Positions 6,605-12,701 of a stretch of DNA of 12,701 nucleotides are shown piece by piece. Source of the stretch: Nitrosomonadales bacterium (GTDB lineage: Bacteria; Pseudomonadota; Gammaproteobacteria; Burkholderiales; Sulfuricellaceae); assembly GCA_003104895.1 (NCBI GenBank), contig PQAG01000150.1, positions 1-12,701 on the forward strand. Direction: 5' to 3'. The position numbers and the translations under genes are program-made. Within the stretch, counting starts at the first letter, position 1; every line of letters begins with the position of its first letter. A model generated the notes under the pieces. That model did no database searches. It had not been told where the DNA came from and worked only from the letters and a program-made list of their open reading frames with translations.

Positions 6605-8488
6605 CTAGCGGATACGCTTCCAGATTCCGCTCAGCCCCTCCCGCGCCAGAACGCGAACCGCTTTAATGTAGTTCGACGGCGACAGACTCAACCGTAACAC
6701 ATGCCCCATGCGTCGAAGCAGCCACATGAGAGGCGTCTCCGGCTTTACGGGATGTTCACGCGCATGGCGCAAAGCTTGTTGCAGTGTTTGCTGCCACAAA
6801 TCCGCGGCGGCCGCCAGTGAATATTGTGCTTTTGCAAGCTCCTGTACCGCCGCCGCCAGGCGTGCCCGCAAGGCAGAATCGGTTGCCAGGCGCTTTATCT
6901 GCAAGTACCAGGTGTTCTCGTCGTTAGCCACCAAAATGCCGTTCACGTCATTCTCAACCACATCGTTGTACGGCGGTACATCCGAGCAGATGGAAGGCAC
7001 GCCACAACGAGCATAGTCGATGAACTTGATGGGACTCTTGCATGCGCTAAAACGCGAAGCGTCGAGCGGAATGATGCCAATGGCATTGCCCTGGGATGCC
7101 ACAAAGGCCAGGAATTCGGAATACGACATTGTCGGTACATGCGTCACCGCAAGTCCGGCCTCCTGCAGGTACTTTCCCGTTGGACCGATAGCCACCAGTT
7201 CAACATTCAGCGATGCATCTTCCAGCGCACGGCGCAAGGCTGGCACGATGAAGTCCAGCCGCACTGTATCTGTAGATGCTACAAGTAACTTGATCAGCCC
7301 TGCAGTACCCTGCTCCCGACCGATAACATCCTGCCAGTACATGGAGCAGTTGGGTATGACGGAGGTCTGCGCGGCGAGGGGCGCAAGTTCCACGGCCAGA
7401 CGGGCGGTAGTAGTGGTAACCATGTTGGCCCGGCGCAGCGCCGTCACTATGAGTGGGCGGGCCATGCGGTAATGCCTGCTAGCCTGGAGGAACTCCGGCA
7501 CATCAAGGAGCAGGTCATCGATATCGAACACCACCGCCTTGCCCTCGGAGCGCCAGAGCATAATTGAATGAAGCAGATATGGACTGGCCTCGCGCTGCAC
7601 TACAATGATCTGGGCCCAGGCAATGTCGCAGTCGCGGAAATCGGACATCGTGCGCGCCCGCACCTCCCCGCCATGACGTTCCGACCAGGCCATGAGCGGA
7701 TTCCACAAGCGGATGTCTCCCAAAGGCCATGGCCCCTGATGCCAGAGGATCAGCACGCGCAACGGTGGCGACAAAAATCGTTCATTGTTATAGCCGGCAT
7801 GCGCCACTACCACGTACTGGAATACTTCAGCGCCAACATCGCATATTTGGGGCGCGATATTGGCCAGTACGTCCGGCTCATAGGGAACACCCGTCGCTTC
7901 CGGCGGTACGCGCGCAGTGGCCAGCGCCTCGACCTTGAGGCCCGCCCCATCGAGCAGACGAACAAAACCAACCTTATCGAAGAAACGCAGGTGGGTATTG
8001 TCCAATATGCCACGTTCAGCATATTGCCAGCGGTCACTCATGAGCATTGCCCTGACCGCCGCGTGAGTTATGTTGGGCACTGAGGCTACGACGATACCGT
8101 CGGGATTCAGTCGTTCGCACAGGGCATGCAATACGCCTTGTGGGTCGCGCAGATGCTCAAGCACATCGCCAAACACGATGCAGTCAAAGCGCTGCCCTCT
8201 GTACGCATCGGTTGCGAGATACGCTTCAACGGTGCCAGTAAAGACCTCGTGCAGACGCTGCCTTGCCTGCTCTGCAGCAGTTTCGGATAACTCGACACCG
8301 AAGACAGTATGACCATAACTTTGCAGAGCGGCGCCGAAATAGCCGGTGTTGCACCCCACTTCCAGTACGCTGGCGGCCTGGCCTGCAAGCCGTTCATGTA
8401 TGAAGCGAAAGGTAATGGTATGCGAATTATTGGCAACGTTGAGATTGATGTCACCCGCATAGATAGAACTATCTTTCAAATCGGTCAT
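6605..8488 (-). CDS. Two-domain methyltransferase-glycosyltransferase fusion
   Basis: About 627 residues from ATG 8488. Residues 1-235 form a class I SAM methyltransferase: VLEVGCNTGYFG at 41-52, GVEL at 64-67, FGDVLEHL at 107-114 and NTHLRFF at 164-170, the Methyltransf_23 style. From about 243 a second domain begins (LRVLILWHQGPWPLGDIRLW), resembling a GT4/GT-B glycosyltransferase: FDIDDLL near 321, SVIPNCS before the C-terminal Rossmann half, and SPIKFIDYARCGVPSICSD as the donor-binding segment. It likely methylates and elongates, or caps, the chain in the cytoplasm. An in-frame GTG at 8527 would add 13 residues; I prefer the ATG because homologous domains rarely carry such an extension, though no start has a strong ribosome site. 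It lies downstream of wzt, as chain-terminating bifunctional enzymes often do. Confidence 0.88.
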   Translation of the reverse strand: MTDLKDSSIYAGDINLNVANNSHTITFRFIHERLAGQAASVLEVGCNTGYFGAALQSYGHTVFGVELSETAAEQARQRLHEVFTGTVEAYLATDAYRGQRFDCIVFGDVLEHLRDPQGVLHALCERLNPDGIVVASVPNITHAAVRAMLMSDRWQYAERGILDNTHLRFFDKVGFVRLLDGAGLKVEALATARVPPEATGVPYEPDVLANIAPQICDVGAEVFQYVVVAHAGYNNERFLSPPLRVLILWHQGPWPLGDIRLWNPLMAWSERHGGEVRARTMSDFRDCDIAWAQIIVVQREASPYLLHSIMLWRSEGKAVVFDIDDLLLDVPEFLQASRHYRMARPLIVTALRRANMVTTTTARLAVELAPLAAQTSVIPNCSMYWQDVIGREQGTAGLIKLLVASTDTVRLDFIVPALRRALEDASLNVELVAIGPTGKYLQEAGLAVTHVPTMSYSEFLAFVASQGNAIGIIPLDASRFSACKSPIKFIDYARCGVPSICSDVPPYNDVVENDVNGILVANDENTWYLQIKRLATDSALRARLAAAVQELAKAQYSLAAAADLWQQTLQQALRHAREHPVKPETPLMWLLRRMGHVLRLSLSPSNYIKAVRVLAREGLSGIWKRIR

Positions 8489-8563
8489 TATTGTTACCCG
8501 TTGCTTGGACGTGAGGCCGCGTACCACATCACGATGCGCAATTTGTGAGAAACTGGCGCAAAT

Positions 8564-9892
8564 TCATTTCTTGCTCATGGAGATATCCATCATCGGTATC
8601 CCAACCAATCCGGAACAAACGCTGCTGGAAACGGATTGAAATACCATCGCATCGTGTATCCACTGATGCTGCACATGGTCGTGCTGGCTCCCATCGGCAA
8701 TCGATACTGTCACCGTAAAATCACCTGCAGGAAGTATCGGCATCTGGAATACAAATTCGGTCGTTAGATTGTCGCCACCAGCCACACTGACTGGCTTGGT
8801 GGCATAAGAAAGATAGGTATTGTCGCCAAACAAGGCTTGCCCAAGCCTATCCTTCACGAGGAAACCGACAATCGGACTAGCCATAGGTTCATGCAATACA
8901 CAATGAATGCGCAGGTGCACTGTCTCGCCCCCGACAACCCAACCAATCCGCTCGCCTACGGCGTTGAACAAACCGACATCTACTATTTCGGCGCCGCCAA
9001 GGCCAAATCTAGCCGCCTCGGGATCAAAGCAGAACACGCGGATATCGTTGCGCAAGGTGCTCCGATCGATAATGTCCGCGCGCACGTCACGGATGGCTTG
9101 TTTGGTTTTGGTCTCCCCGTTACCCGCTACAATCATTTGCTCCTGGCCACCGTGTATAGCGATGTAAGTTGAAGCCAAGTATGCTTCGCACACTGTCTTT
9201 GCATCGCCCAGCATGCGCATACTGCCGGTTTGCAGCCATACCGCCAGCGAACACAGTCCCATCACTGCAGCGCTGTCATGACTGACGAACAGCAATGCCC
9301 CACGCTGCATAAACCCACGCAGAAAGCGCATACACTTCTGGGTAAACACCGCGTCGCCTACCGCCAAAGCCTCATCCACCACCAGGATGTCTGCATCCAC
9401 ATGGGCGATGACCGCAAAGGCCAGGCGAACCATCATGCCGCTGGAGTAGGTTTTCACCGGCTGCTCAATGAAGTCGCCAATGTCGGCAAAAGCGGCTATG
9501 TCGTCAAATTTAGCGTCGATTTCCTGCTTACTCAGGCCCAGCACCGCGCCGTTCATATAGACATTTTCGCGGCCGGTGAATTCGGGGTTGAAACCAGAAC
9601 CCAACTCCAGCAAGGCCGCTATCCGGCCATGCGTCTCTACTGTACCGCTGGTGGGCGTGAGGGTCCCGCAGATAATCTGCAGCAGGGTGGATTTACCCGA
9701 ACCGTTACGGCCGATGATACCTACCGTCTCGCCCTTTTTTATCTCAAAAGAGACTTCCTTGAGCGCCCAAAACTCGCGGTAATATTTTTTGTCGCCCCGG
9801 GCGAATAGTTGCCGCACCCTGTCCCGCGGCTTGTCATAGATGTGGAAGCACTTGCTGAGGTTTTCCACCTTGATGGCGATATCAGAGGACAT
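8564..9892 (-). CDS. wzt: O-antigen ABC exporter ATP-binding protein Wzt with C-terminal domain
   Basis: 442 residues from ATG 9892. The ATPase has Walker A GRNGSGKS (61-68), the ABC signature YSSGM (149-153), Walker B ILVVDEALAVGD (169-180) and the switch histidine in FVSHD (about 199-203). The LLELGSGFNPEFTGREN segment is typical of polysaccharide exporters (the KpsT/Wzt/TagH group). After about residue 280 there is an extra beta-rich domain (GAEIVDVGLFNAVGERIGW, then VHLRIHC, GDFTVTVSIADG and QWIHDAMVF) matching the Wzt C-terminal carbohydrate-binding domain. In known systems that domain recognises the modified non-reducing end of the glycan before export. The start codon lies inside the 3' end of wzm (11-base overlap), so the subunits are coupled. 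An upstream in-frame extension to 9952 is rejected because it overlaps the wzm coding end and precedes the family start. Confidence 0.96.
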   Translation of the reverse strand: MSSDIAIKVENLSKCFHIYDKPRDRVRQLFARGDKKYYREFWALKEVSFEIKKGETVGIIGRNGSGKSTLLQIICGTLTPTSGTVETHGRIAALLELGSGFNPEFTGRENVYMNGAVLGLSKQEIDAKFDDIAAFADIGDFIEQPVKTYSSGMMVRLAFAVIAHVDADILVVDEALAVGDAVFTQKCMRFLRGFMQRGALLFVSHDSAAVMGLCSLAVWLQTGSMRMLGDAKTVCEAYLASTYIAIHGGQEQMIVAGNGETKTKQAIRDVRADIIDRSTLRNDIRVFCFDPEAARFGLGGAEIVDVGLFNAVGERIGWVVGGETVHLRIHCVLHEPMASPIVGFLVKDRLGQALFGDNTYLSYATKPVSVAGGDNLTTEFVFQMPILPAGDFTVTVSIADGSQHDHVQHQWIHDAMVFQSVSSSVCSGLVGIPMMDISMSKK

Positions 9893-10712
9893 CAGCAAAC
9901 CCCTTGCGCATCTTCTGGAACACCAAGAAACCAAGCCACATGGCCAATACACTGAACACCGAGTAAATGGCCAATCCAGTCATGTCGGGCCACTGGCCGA
10001 ACAACAGCACGGCGCGAGCCTGTTCGATGATGAATGTGAGGGGGTTTAGCAGCACAAAGAACTGGAACCGCTCGGGTATGGCCGAGAGTGGAAAGAACAC
10101 GGGGGACACAAACAGCAGAATGGTGGTGAACACGTTCATCACCTGCCCCACATCGCGCACAAATACGCCGACCGCCCCCAGAAACCAGGCCACGCCGAGC
10201 GATAGAATCACCAGCGGCAGCAGCACCAAGGGCAACGCTAGCATGGTGATGTGCCATTTCCCCCCCAGGAACAATATGGCGGGCAACAACACGCCCACGC
10301 TGATCAGCATATGGAAAGCGGCTGCCATGACATTGGTGATGGGCAGGATTTCCAGCGGGAAAATCACGCGCTTCACATAGTTGGTGTTTTGCAGCACTGT
10401 GCCTGGCGCACGTACAAGCACCTCTGCCAGTACGCCATGCACAAGCATGCCCGCGAAGAGCACAACGGCAAAATTGGAATGCCCCCCTTCTGTCTCCACC
10501 CCCCATTTGGCCTTGAACACCACGCTGAACACGAAGGTGTACACCGTGAGCATGATGAGCGGATAAAAAAATGACCAGGCCAACCCCAAAAAAGAGCCCC
10601 GGTAACGGCCCAGCACTTCACGCCGTGCGAGTTGCAAGGTGAGATCACGGTGCCGCCATACACTGCGGGCCAATACCAGTAGTGATGTGGAAAACGTTGC
10701 ATGTGGGTTCAT
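9882..10712 (-). CDS. wzm: O-antigen ABC exporter permease Wzm
   Basis: 276 residues from ATG 10712, an ABC2-type permease. The N-terminus LTLQLARREVLGRYRGSFLG, followed by WSFFYPLIMLTVYTFVFSVVF, is the conserved entry helix and first membrane span of Wzm/KpsM/TagG proteins. About six membrane helices follow, with FVRDVGQVMNVFTTILLFVSP between the fourth and fifth and an LNPLTFIIEQARAVLLFGQ loop near the end. With Wzt it moves the undecaprenyl-PP-linked polysaccharide to the periplasm. The start is fixed by GGAG (minus strand of 10718-10721) five bases upstream; a longer frame to 10784 lacks family similarity. It lies 106 bases after rfbC. I see no clear promoter in that gap. Confidence 0.96.
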   Translation of the reverse strand: MNPHATFSTSLLVLARSVWRHRDLTLQLARREVLGRYRGSFLGLAWSFFYPLIMLTVYTFVFSVVFKAKWGVETEGGHSNFAVVLFAGMLVHGVLAEVLVRAPGTVLQNTNYVKRVIFPLEILPITNVMAAAFHMLISVGVLLPAILFLGGKWHITMLALPLVLLPLVILSLGVAWFLGAVGVFVRDVGQVMNVFTTILLFVSPVFFPLSAIPERFQFFVLLNPLTFIIEQARAVLLFGQWPDMTGLAIYSVFSVLAMWLGFLVFQKMRKGFADVL

Positions 10713-10818
10713 GGCTTCTCCAACACACAAACGAGACATAGACCTAGTGCAACACCACCGTGAGCTCTGCTTGCCTGCCAACAAACAACTTGGTTACTTG
10801 CGCCTGTGACATGCAAGC

Positions 10819-11364
10819 TCATGCAAAGACCTCAGCGTGACGAAACGGCACTCCGACCCTATCCTTGGCTGATAGCAAGGGCTCACCCGAACAGTGCCAA
10901 TAGATTGCCAGTTCAGCATCGTTCCAGAGAATGCTGCGCTCGTGGGCCGGCGCCCAGTAGTCGGTGGTTTTGTAAAGAAACTCGGCAAAATCACTCAGCA
11001 CGACAAAGCCATGTGCGAATCCTTCTGGAATCCAGAGTTGTTTCTTGTTTTCCGCCGAGAGCACTTCGCCGACCCATTGGCCAAAGGTGGGCGAGCTTTT
11101 GCGGATATCGACAGCCACGTCAAATACTTCGCCGTGCACCACTCTCACCAGTTTTCCTTGCGGCTGCTGAATCTGGTAATGCAAGCCCCGTAAAACATTC
11201 CTGGCGCTCCTGGAATGGTTATCCTGAACAAAGCCAACCTTTCTGCCGATGGCTTGCTCGAACTGGCGCTGGTTGAAGCTCTCGAAAAAGAAGCCGCGAT
11301 CGTCCCCGAACACTTGGGGTTCGAAGAGGACGACGTCGGGGATGGATAAAGGTGTGGCTTTCAT
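10819..11364 (-). CDS. rfbC: dTDP-4-dehydrorhamnose 3,5-epimerase
   Basis: A complete 181-residue RmlC, the standard length. It converts dTDP-4-dehydro-6-deoxy-D-glucose to the L-lyxo form, the third step to dTDP-L-rhamnose. Diagnostic segments: GDDRGFFFESFNQRQF (20-35), QDNHSRS (47-53), LRGLHYQ (58-64) with the catalytic His62, WIPEGFAHGF (111-120), YKTTDYWAP (131-139) and the C-terminal LSAKDR with Asp168 of the His-Asp pair. All expected active-site positions are present, so it should be active in the cytoplasm. ATG 11364 has no recognisable ribosome site; AT-rich sequence and heptamer repeats precede it. It is separated from rfbA by the mqsRA island, whereas these rml genes are usually adjacent. 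Confidence 0.97.
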   Translation of the reverse strand: MKATPLSIPDVVLFEPQVFGDDRGFFFESFNQRQFEQAIGRKVGFVQDNHSRSARNVLRGLHYQIQQPQGKLVRVVHGEVFDVAVDIRKSSPTFGQWVGEVLSAENKKQLWIPEGFAHGFVVLSDFAEFLYKTTDYWAPAHERSILWNDAELAIYWHCSGEPLLSAKDRVGVPFRHAEVFA

Positions 11365-11513
11365 TTTTTAGATACAAGGTTCAAGGTTCAAAAGGCAGGA
11401 TGCGAAGTTTGAAGTTTAGGCTATTTGCATTCTGAGGCTGAAATCACCGCGCAAGGCTAGACCGGGGAACTCGCTGTATTGTGCATTCCAAGGTTGGGTT
11501 CACAGTTCTTTGC
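11365..11513. other. Intergenic region between mqsA and rfbC
   Basis: 149 bases without a recognised gene. It contains two sets of 7-base tandem repeats at its rfbC end. I see no strong promoter hexamers or intrinsic terminator hairpin, so rfbC may depend on read-through from rfbA or mqsR. Confidence 0.4.
11376..11417. repeat. Tandem heptamers AAGGTTC and GAAGTTT
   Basis: On the plus strand AAGGTTC occurs twice in tandem (11376-11389, followed by AA). GAAGTTT occurs twice in tandem at 11404-11417. The two units look like diverged versions of one 7-base repeat. They lie just upstream of rfbC. Confidence 0.75.
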
Positions 11514-11915
11514 TCAAGCGGCTCTCACCTCGTTGAGCAAGTCGGGGTGACGATCCAGCACCTTGAGCAGTTTCACCAGAGCCAGCGGCGGCTTTGTCTT
11601 GCCATTTTCATAGCGCGAGAAAGCATTGATGCCGCCGCCGAATATTTCGGCCGCTTGGCGCTGATCAAGATCGAGTTTTCTGCGCACCTTTGCAATGTAG
11701 TCTGGATCAACGAAAGCAGCGTTCACCTGACGCTGGAACTGACCAATCAACTCGCCGTACCGGTCGCCATGCTCCCGATTCAACACCACCTCGCTGCACG
11801 CCGGGCAAAAGTCGCCCGTCACCGAAGGAATCGTGGTGACTTCGCCTTTGTAGGTGTAAGACAAGTCACGAGTGTCGTGGATTAGTTCCGCCTCACCACA
11901 AACGGGGCATTTCAT
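11514..11915 (-). CDS. mqsA: Antitoxin MqsA (zinc-binding HTH repressor)
   Basis: 133 residues from ATG 11915. The N-terminal zinc domain has CPVC (Cys3, Cys6) and CPAC (Cys37, Cys40), the same positions as E. coli MqsA; it binds and neutralises MqsR. The C-terminal XRE-type helix-turn-helix has QRQAAEIFGGGINAFSRYENG, including the Asn and Arg of NAFSRY used for DNA contact in E. coli, then LLKVLDRHPDLLNEVR. Start choice: an ATG two codons earlier (11921) overlaps the mqsR stop as ATGA. However, AAGGAG (minus strand of 11924-11929) is only two bases from that ATG and eight from the ATG at 11915, and the second start gives the family N-terminus. MqsA should repress its operon through the palindrome ahead of mqsR. 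Confidence 0.95.
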   Translation of the reverse strand: MKCPVCGEAELIHDTRDLSYTYKGEVTTIPSVTGDFCPACSEVVLNREHGDRYGELIGQFQRQVNAAFVDPDYIAKVRRKLDLDQRQAAEIFGGGINAFSRYENGKTKPPLALVKLLKVLDRHPDLLNEVRAA

Positions 11916-11917
11916 GG

Positions 11918-12220
11918 TCATAGCTCCTTGAAGGAAACGATCAACACACCGTCAACGACGGTCAGCTTCAGATAAACCTCATCACCACTGGCTGTTTTCG
12001 CGTGGTACACGTCCTGCCAGATTGTATGGTCAGCGTGCGTGGTCATACTCTTGTAAAAGCCGGAAGGTGTTAGCGTCAAGACAACATCACACATTCCAGC
12101 CAGGTCGAAGATACCTAGTTCGTGTGCGCCATCGTATGCACTGGCCGTGGCTCTCACTTTGCCATTTTTGACCAACGCCTTCACCTCCGGCAGCTTGCAA
12201 TGAGGCGTACCTTTTTCCAT
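11918..12220 (-). CDS. mqsR: Toxin MqsR, mRNA endoribonuclease
   Basis: 100 residues from ATG 12220, close to the 98 of E. coli MqsR. The sequence is collinear with it: MEKGTPH..L..VK.LV start, ELGIFDLAGMCDVV, then FYKSMTTHADHTIWQDVY and VYLKLTV..GVLIVSFKE at the end. The residues aligned with E. coli Lys56, Gln68 and Tyr81 are present (Lys57, Gln69, Tyr83), so the RelE-fold ribonuclease should be active; E. coli MqsR cleaves mRNA mainly at GC-containing sites. The gene precedes its antitoxin, the reverse of most type II pairs but normal for mqsRA. Its ATG lies seven bases after a perfect TATAAT, so the transcript may be leaderless. A longer frame to 12277 would run through the promoter and is rejected. 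Confidence 0.95.
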   Translation of the reverse strand: MEKGTPHCKLPEVKALVKNGKVRATASAYDGAHELGIFDLAGMCDVVLTLTPSGFYKSMTTHADHTIWQDVYHAKTASGDEVYLKLTVVDGVLIVSFKEL

Positions 12221-12226
12221 ACGATT

Positions 12227-12254
12227 ATTATAACCTAGTAGGTTAATTTGGCAA
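12227..12254 (-). promoter_or_regulatory. Promoter of mqsRA
   Basis: On the minus strand TTGCCA (12254-12249) and a perfect TATAAT (12232-12227) are separated by 16 bases, a good sigma-70 arrangement. The expected transcription start falls at or within a base or two of the mqsR ATG (12220). Confidence 0.75.
12231..12245. promoter_or_regulatory. MqsA operator palindrome TAACCT-AGT-AGGTTA
   Basis: A perfect 6-base inverted repeat with a 3-base spacer, lying between the -35 and -10 elements and touching the -10. It matches the known MqsA recognition pattern AACCT-N(2-4)-AGGTT, so MqsA bound here would block RNA polymerase and autoregulate the pair. Only one copy is visible; E. coli has two at mqsRA. 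Confidence 0.85.
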
Positions 12255-12356
12255 GTCGATTCATTTGCCCTTGGCATCCACTTCCAACCAAGTCCAACGT
12301 CAGCTATCCATGATCGACTTGGAGCAATCCAACCTTGTTTTGCACATAGCCGAAGC

Positions 12357-12428
12357 TTATTTGGTTCTGGAACGGACGGTGCGGGTCAGGCTGTGTAGCA
12401 TATGCGAAATTTCTTCCGCTCGCGCCAT
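12357..12428 (-). pseudogene. Possible C-terminal fragment of a four-helix-bundle (S23-type) protein
   Basis: A short minus-strand frame from ATG 12428 to TAA 12359-12357 encodes 23 residues: ARAEEISHMLHSLTRTVR, then SRTK. The pattern (E..xxMLxxLxRxxR then stop) recalls the last helix of 23S-rRNA intervening-sequence/four-helix-bundle proteins, whose genes are often found among rml genes and next to heptamer repeats. The match is short and from memory; it may be coincidence. No further part of such a gene is recognisable up to the mqsR promoter (12255-12356). Confidence 0.25.
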
Positions 12429-12436
12429 AACACCCT

Positions 12437-12455
12437 CCCCTTGCCCCTTGCCCCT
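12437..12455. repeat. Tandem heptamer CCCCTTG (2.7 copies)
   Basis: Plus strand CCCCTTG repeated twice, plus CCCCT, immediately downstream of the rfbA stop. Read on the minus strand it is CAAGGGG, related to the CAAGGTT units found in the opposite orientation at the other end of the mqsRA island. Confidence 0.8.
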
Positions 12456-12457
12456 CA

Positions 12458-12701
12458 TCAAAACACTTTTTCCTTGAGTACGCGCATCAGGTATTGTCCA
12501 TAGCCATTCTTGGCAAGCGGGCGTGCGAGTTTGTCCAGTTGCGCGGCATCGATCCATTTTTGCCGATAGGCGATTTCTTCGGGACAGGCCACCTTTAGCC
12601 CCTGGCGGTTTTCCAGTGTGGCGATGAACTGGCCGGCCTCCAGCAGCGACTCGTGGGTGCCGGTGTCCAGCCAGGCATAGCCGCGGCCCATGATTTCAAC
12701 A
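12458..12701 (-). CDS. rfbA: Glucose-1-phosphate thymidylyltransferase, C-terminal part
   Basis: The last 80 residues of RmlA are seen; the gene enters from beyond the right edge. MGRGYAWLDTGTHESLLEAG, FIATLENRQGLKVACPEEIA and YRQKWID are highly conserved in RmlA, and the end (LAKNGYGQYLMRVLKE) is the typical C-terminal helix with its GYGQYL. The enzyme joins dTTP and glucose-1-phosphate to give dTDP-glucose, the first step to dTDP-L-rhamnose. Catalytic N-terminal motifs lie outside the window. The stop (12460-12458) is followed directly by heptamer repeats. The neighbours expected upstream, rmlB and rmlD, are not in view. Confidence 0.97.
   Translation of the reverse strand, partial: VEIMGRGYAWLDTGTHESLLEAGQFIATLENRQGLKVACPEEIAYRQKWIDAAQLDKLARPLAKNGYGQYLMRVLKEKVF

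Noticed and set aside
9230..9808. Plus-strand ORF of 192 codons
   Set aside because: It is a shadow of the wzt ATPase region; the minus-strand frame carries all Walker and signature motifs.
10713..10818. Promoter ahead of wzm
   Set aside because: No pair of -35/-10 hexamers with acceptable spacing is visible; only the ribosome site is convincing.
11365..11513. Intrinsic terminator after mqsA
   Set aside because: No GC-rich hairpin followed by a T run on the minus strand could be found.
11376..12455. CRISPR array or IS element ends
   Set aside because: Repeats are 7-base tandems without spacers, and no transposase frame or matching long terminal inverted repeats are present.
12265..12477. 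Plus-strand ORF of 70 codons between mqsR and rfbA
   Set aside because: It crosses the heptamer repeat and the rfbA end in antisense and resembles no family I know.

Overview
This window looks like part of an O-antigen (LPS polysaccharide) locus of the ABC-transporter type from a Gram-negative bacterium, most likely a beta- or gammaproteobacterium. The evidence is rml (dTDP-L-rhamnose) genes, a Wzm/Wzt export pair whose Wzt carries a long C-terminal domain, and an mqsRA toxin-antitoxin pair. No rRNA or other phylogenetic marker is present, so the assignment is an inference. Every gene I accept lies on the minus strand, so transcription runs from high to low coordinates.

Layout in transcription order. 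(1) The 3' end of rfbA/rmlA runs off the right edge (12458-12701). (2) An accessory island sits between rfbA and rfbC. It holds heptamer repeats, a short possible four-helix-bundle gene remnant and an intact mqsR-mqsA pair. The pair has its own promoter, and a palindrome matching the MqsA operator (TAACCT-N3-AGGTTA) lies inside that promoter. (3) rfbC/rmlC. (4) wzm and wzt, overlapping. (5) A two-domain methyltransferase-glycosyltransferase. (6) A DUF2142 polytopic membrane protein, a polyprenyl-phosphate (DPM/GtrB-like) glycosyltransferase, a soluble GT2 and a small EamA/SMR-like membrane protein; the first, second and fourth resemble a three-component periplasmic glycosylation module. (7) A class I methyltransferase. 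(8) A 650-bp graveyard (about 1700-2348) holding three remnants: the N-terminus of a rhamnosyltransferase-like GT2, a truncated DUF4160 gene with an in-frame TGA, and a frameshifted DUF2442 gene. (9) Two GT2 glycosyltransferases joined by an ATGA overlap, the last running off the left edge.

How it probably works (inference). RmlA and RmlC contribute to dTDP-L-rhamnose. The cytoplasmic GT2/GT4 enzymes build a rhamnose-containing chain on undecaprenyl-PP, one or both methyltransferases modify or cap it, and Wzm/Wzt export it with Wzt reading the chain end. The DPM-like transferase, small flippase-like protein and DUF2142 protein may add a side residue on the periplasmic side.

The most notable observations are the decayed GT2/DUF4160/DUF2442 mosaic, the mqsRA insertion with its predicted leaderless, self-regulated promoter, and the combination of ABC export with a Gtr-like module. 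I found no convincing plus-strand gene, tRNA, rRNA, CRISPR array or transposase.
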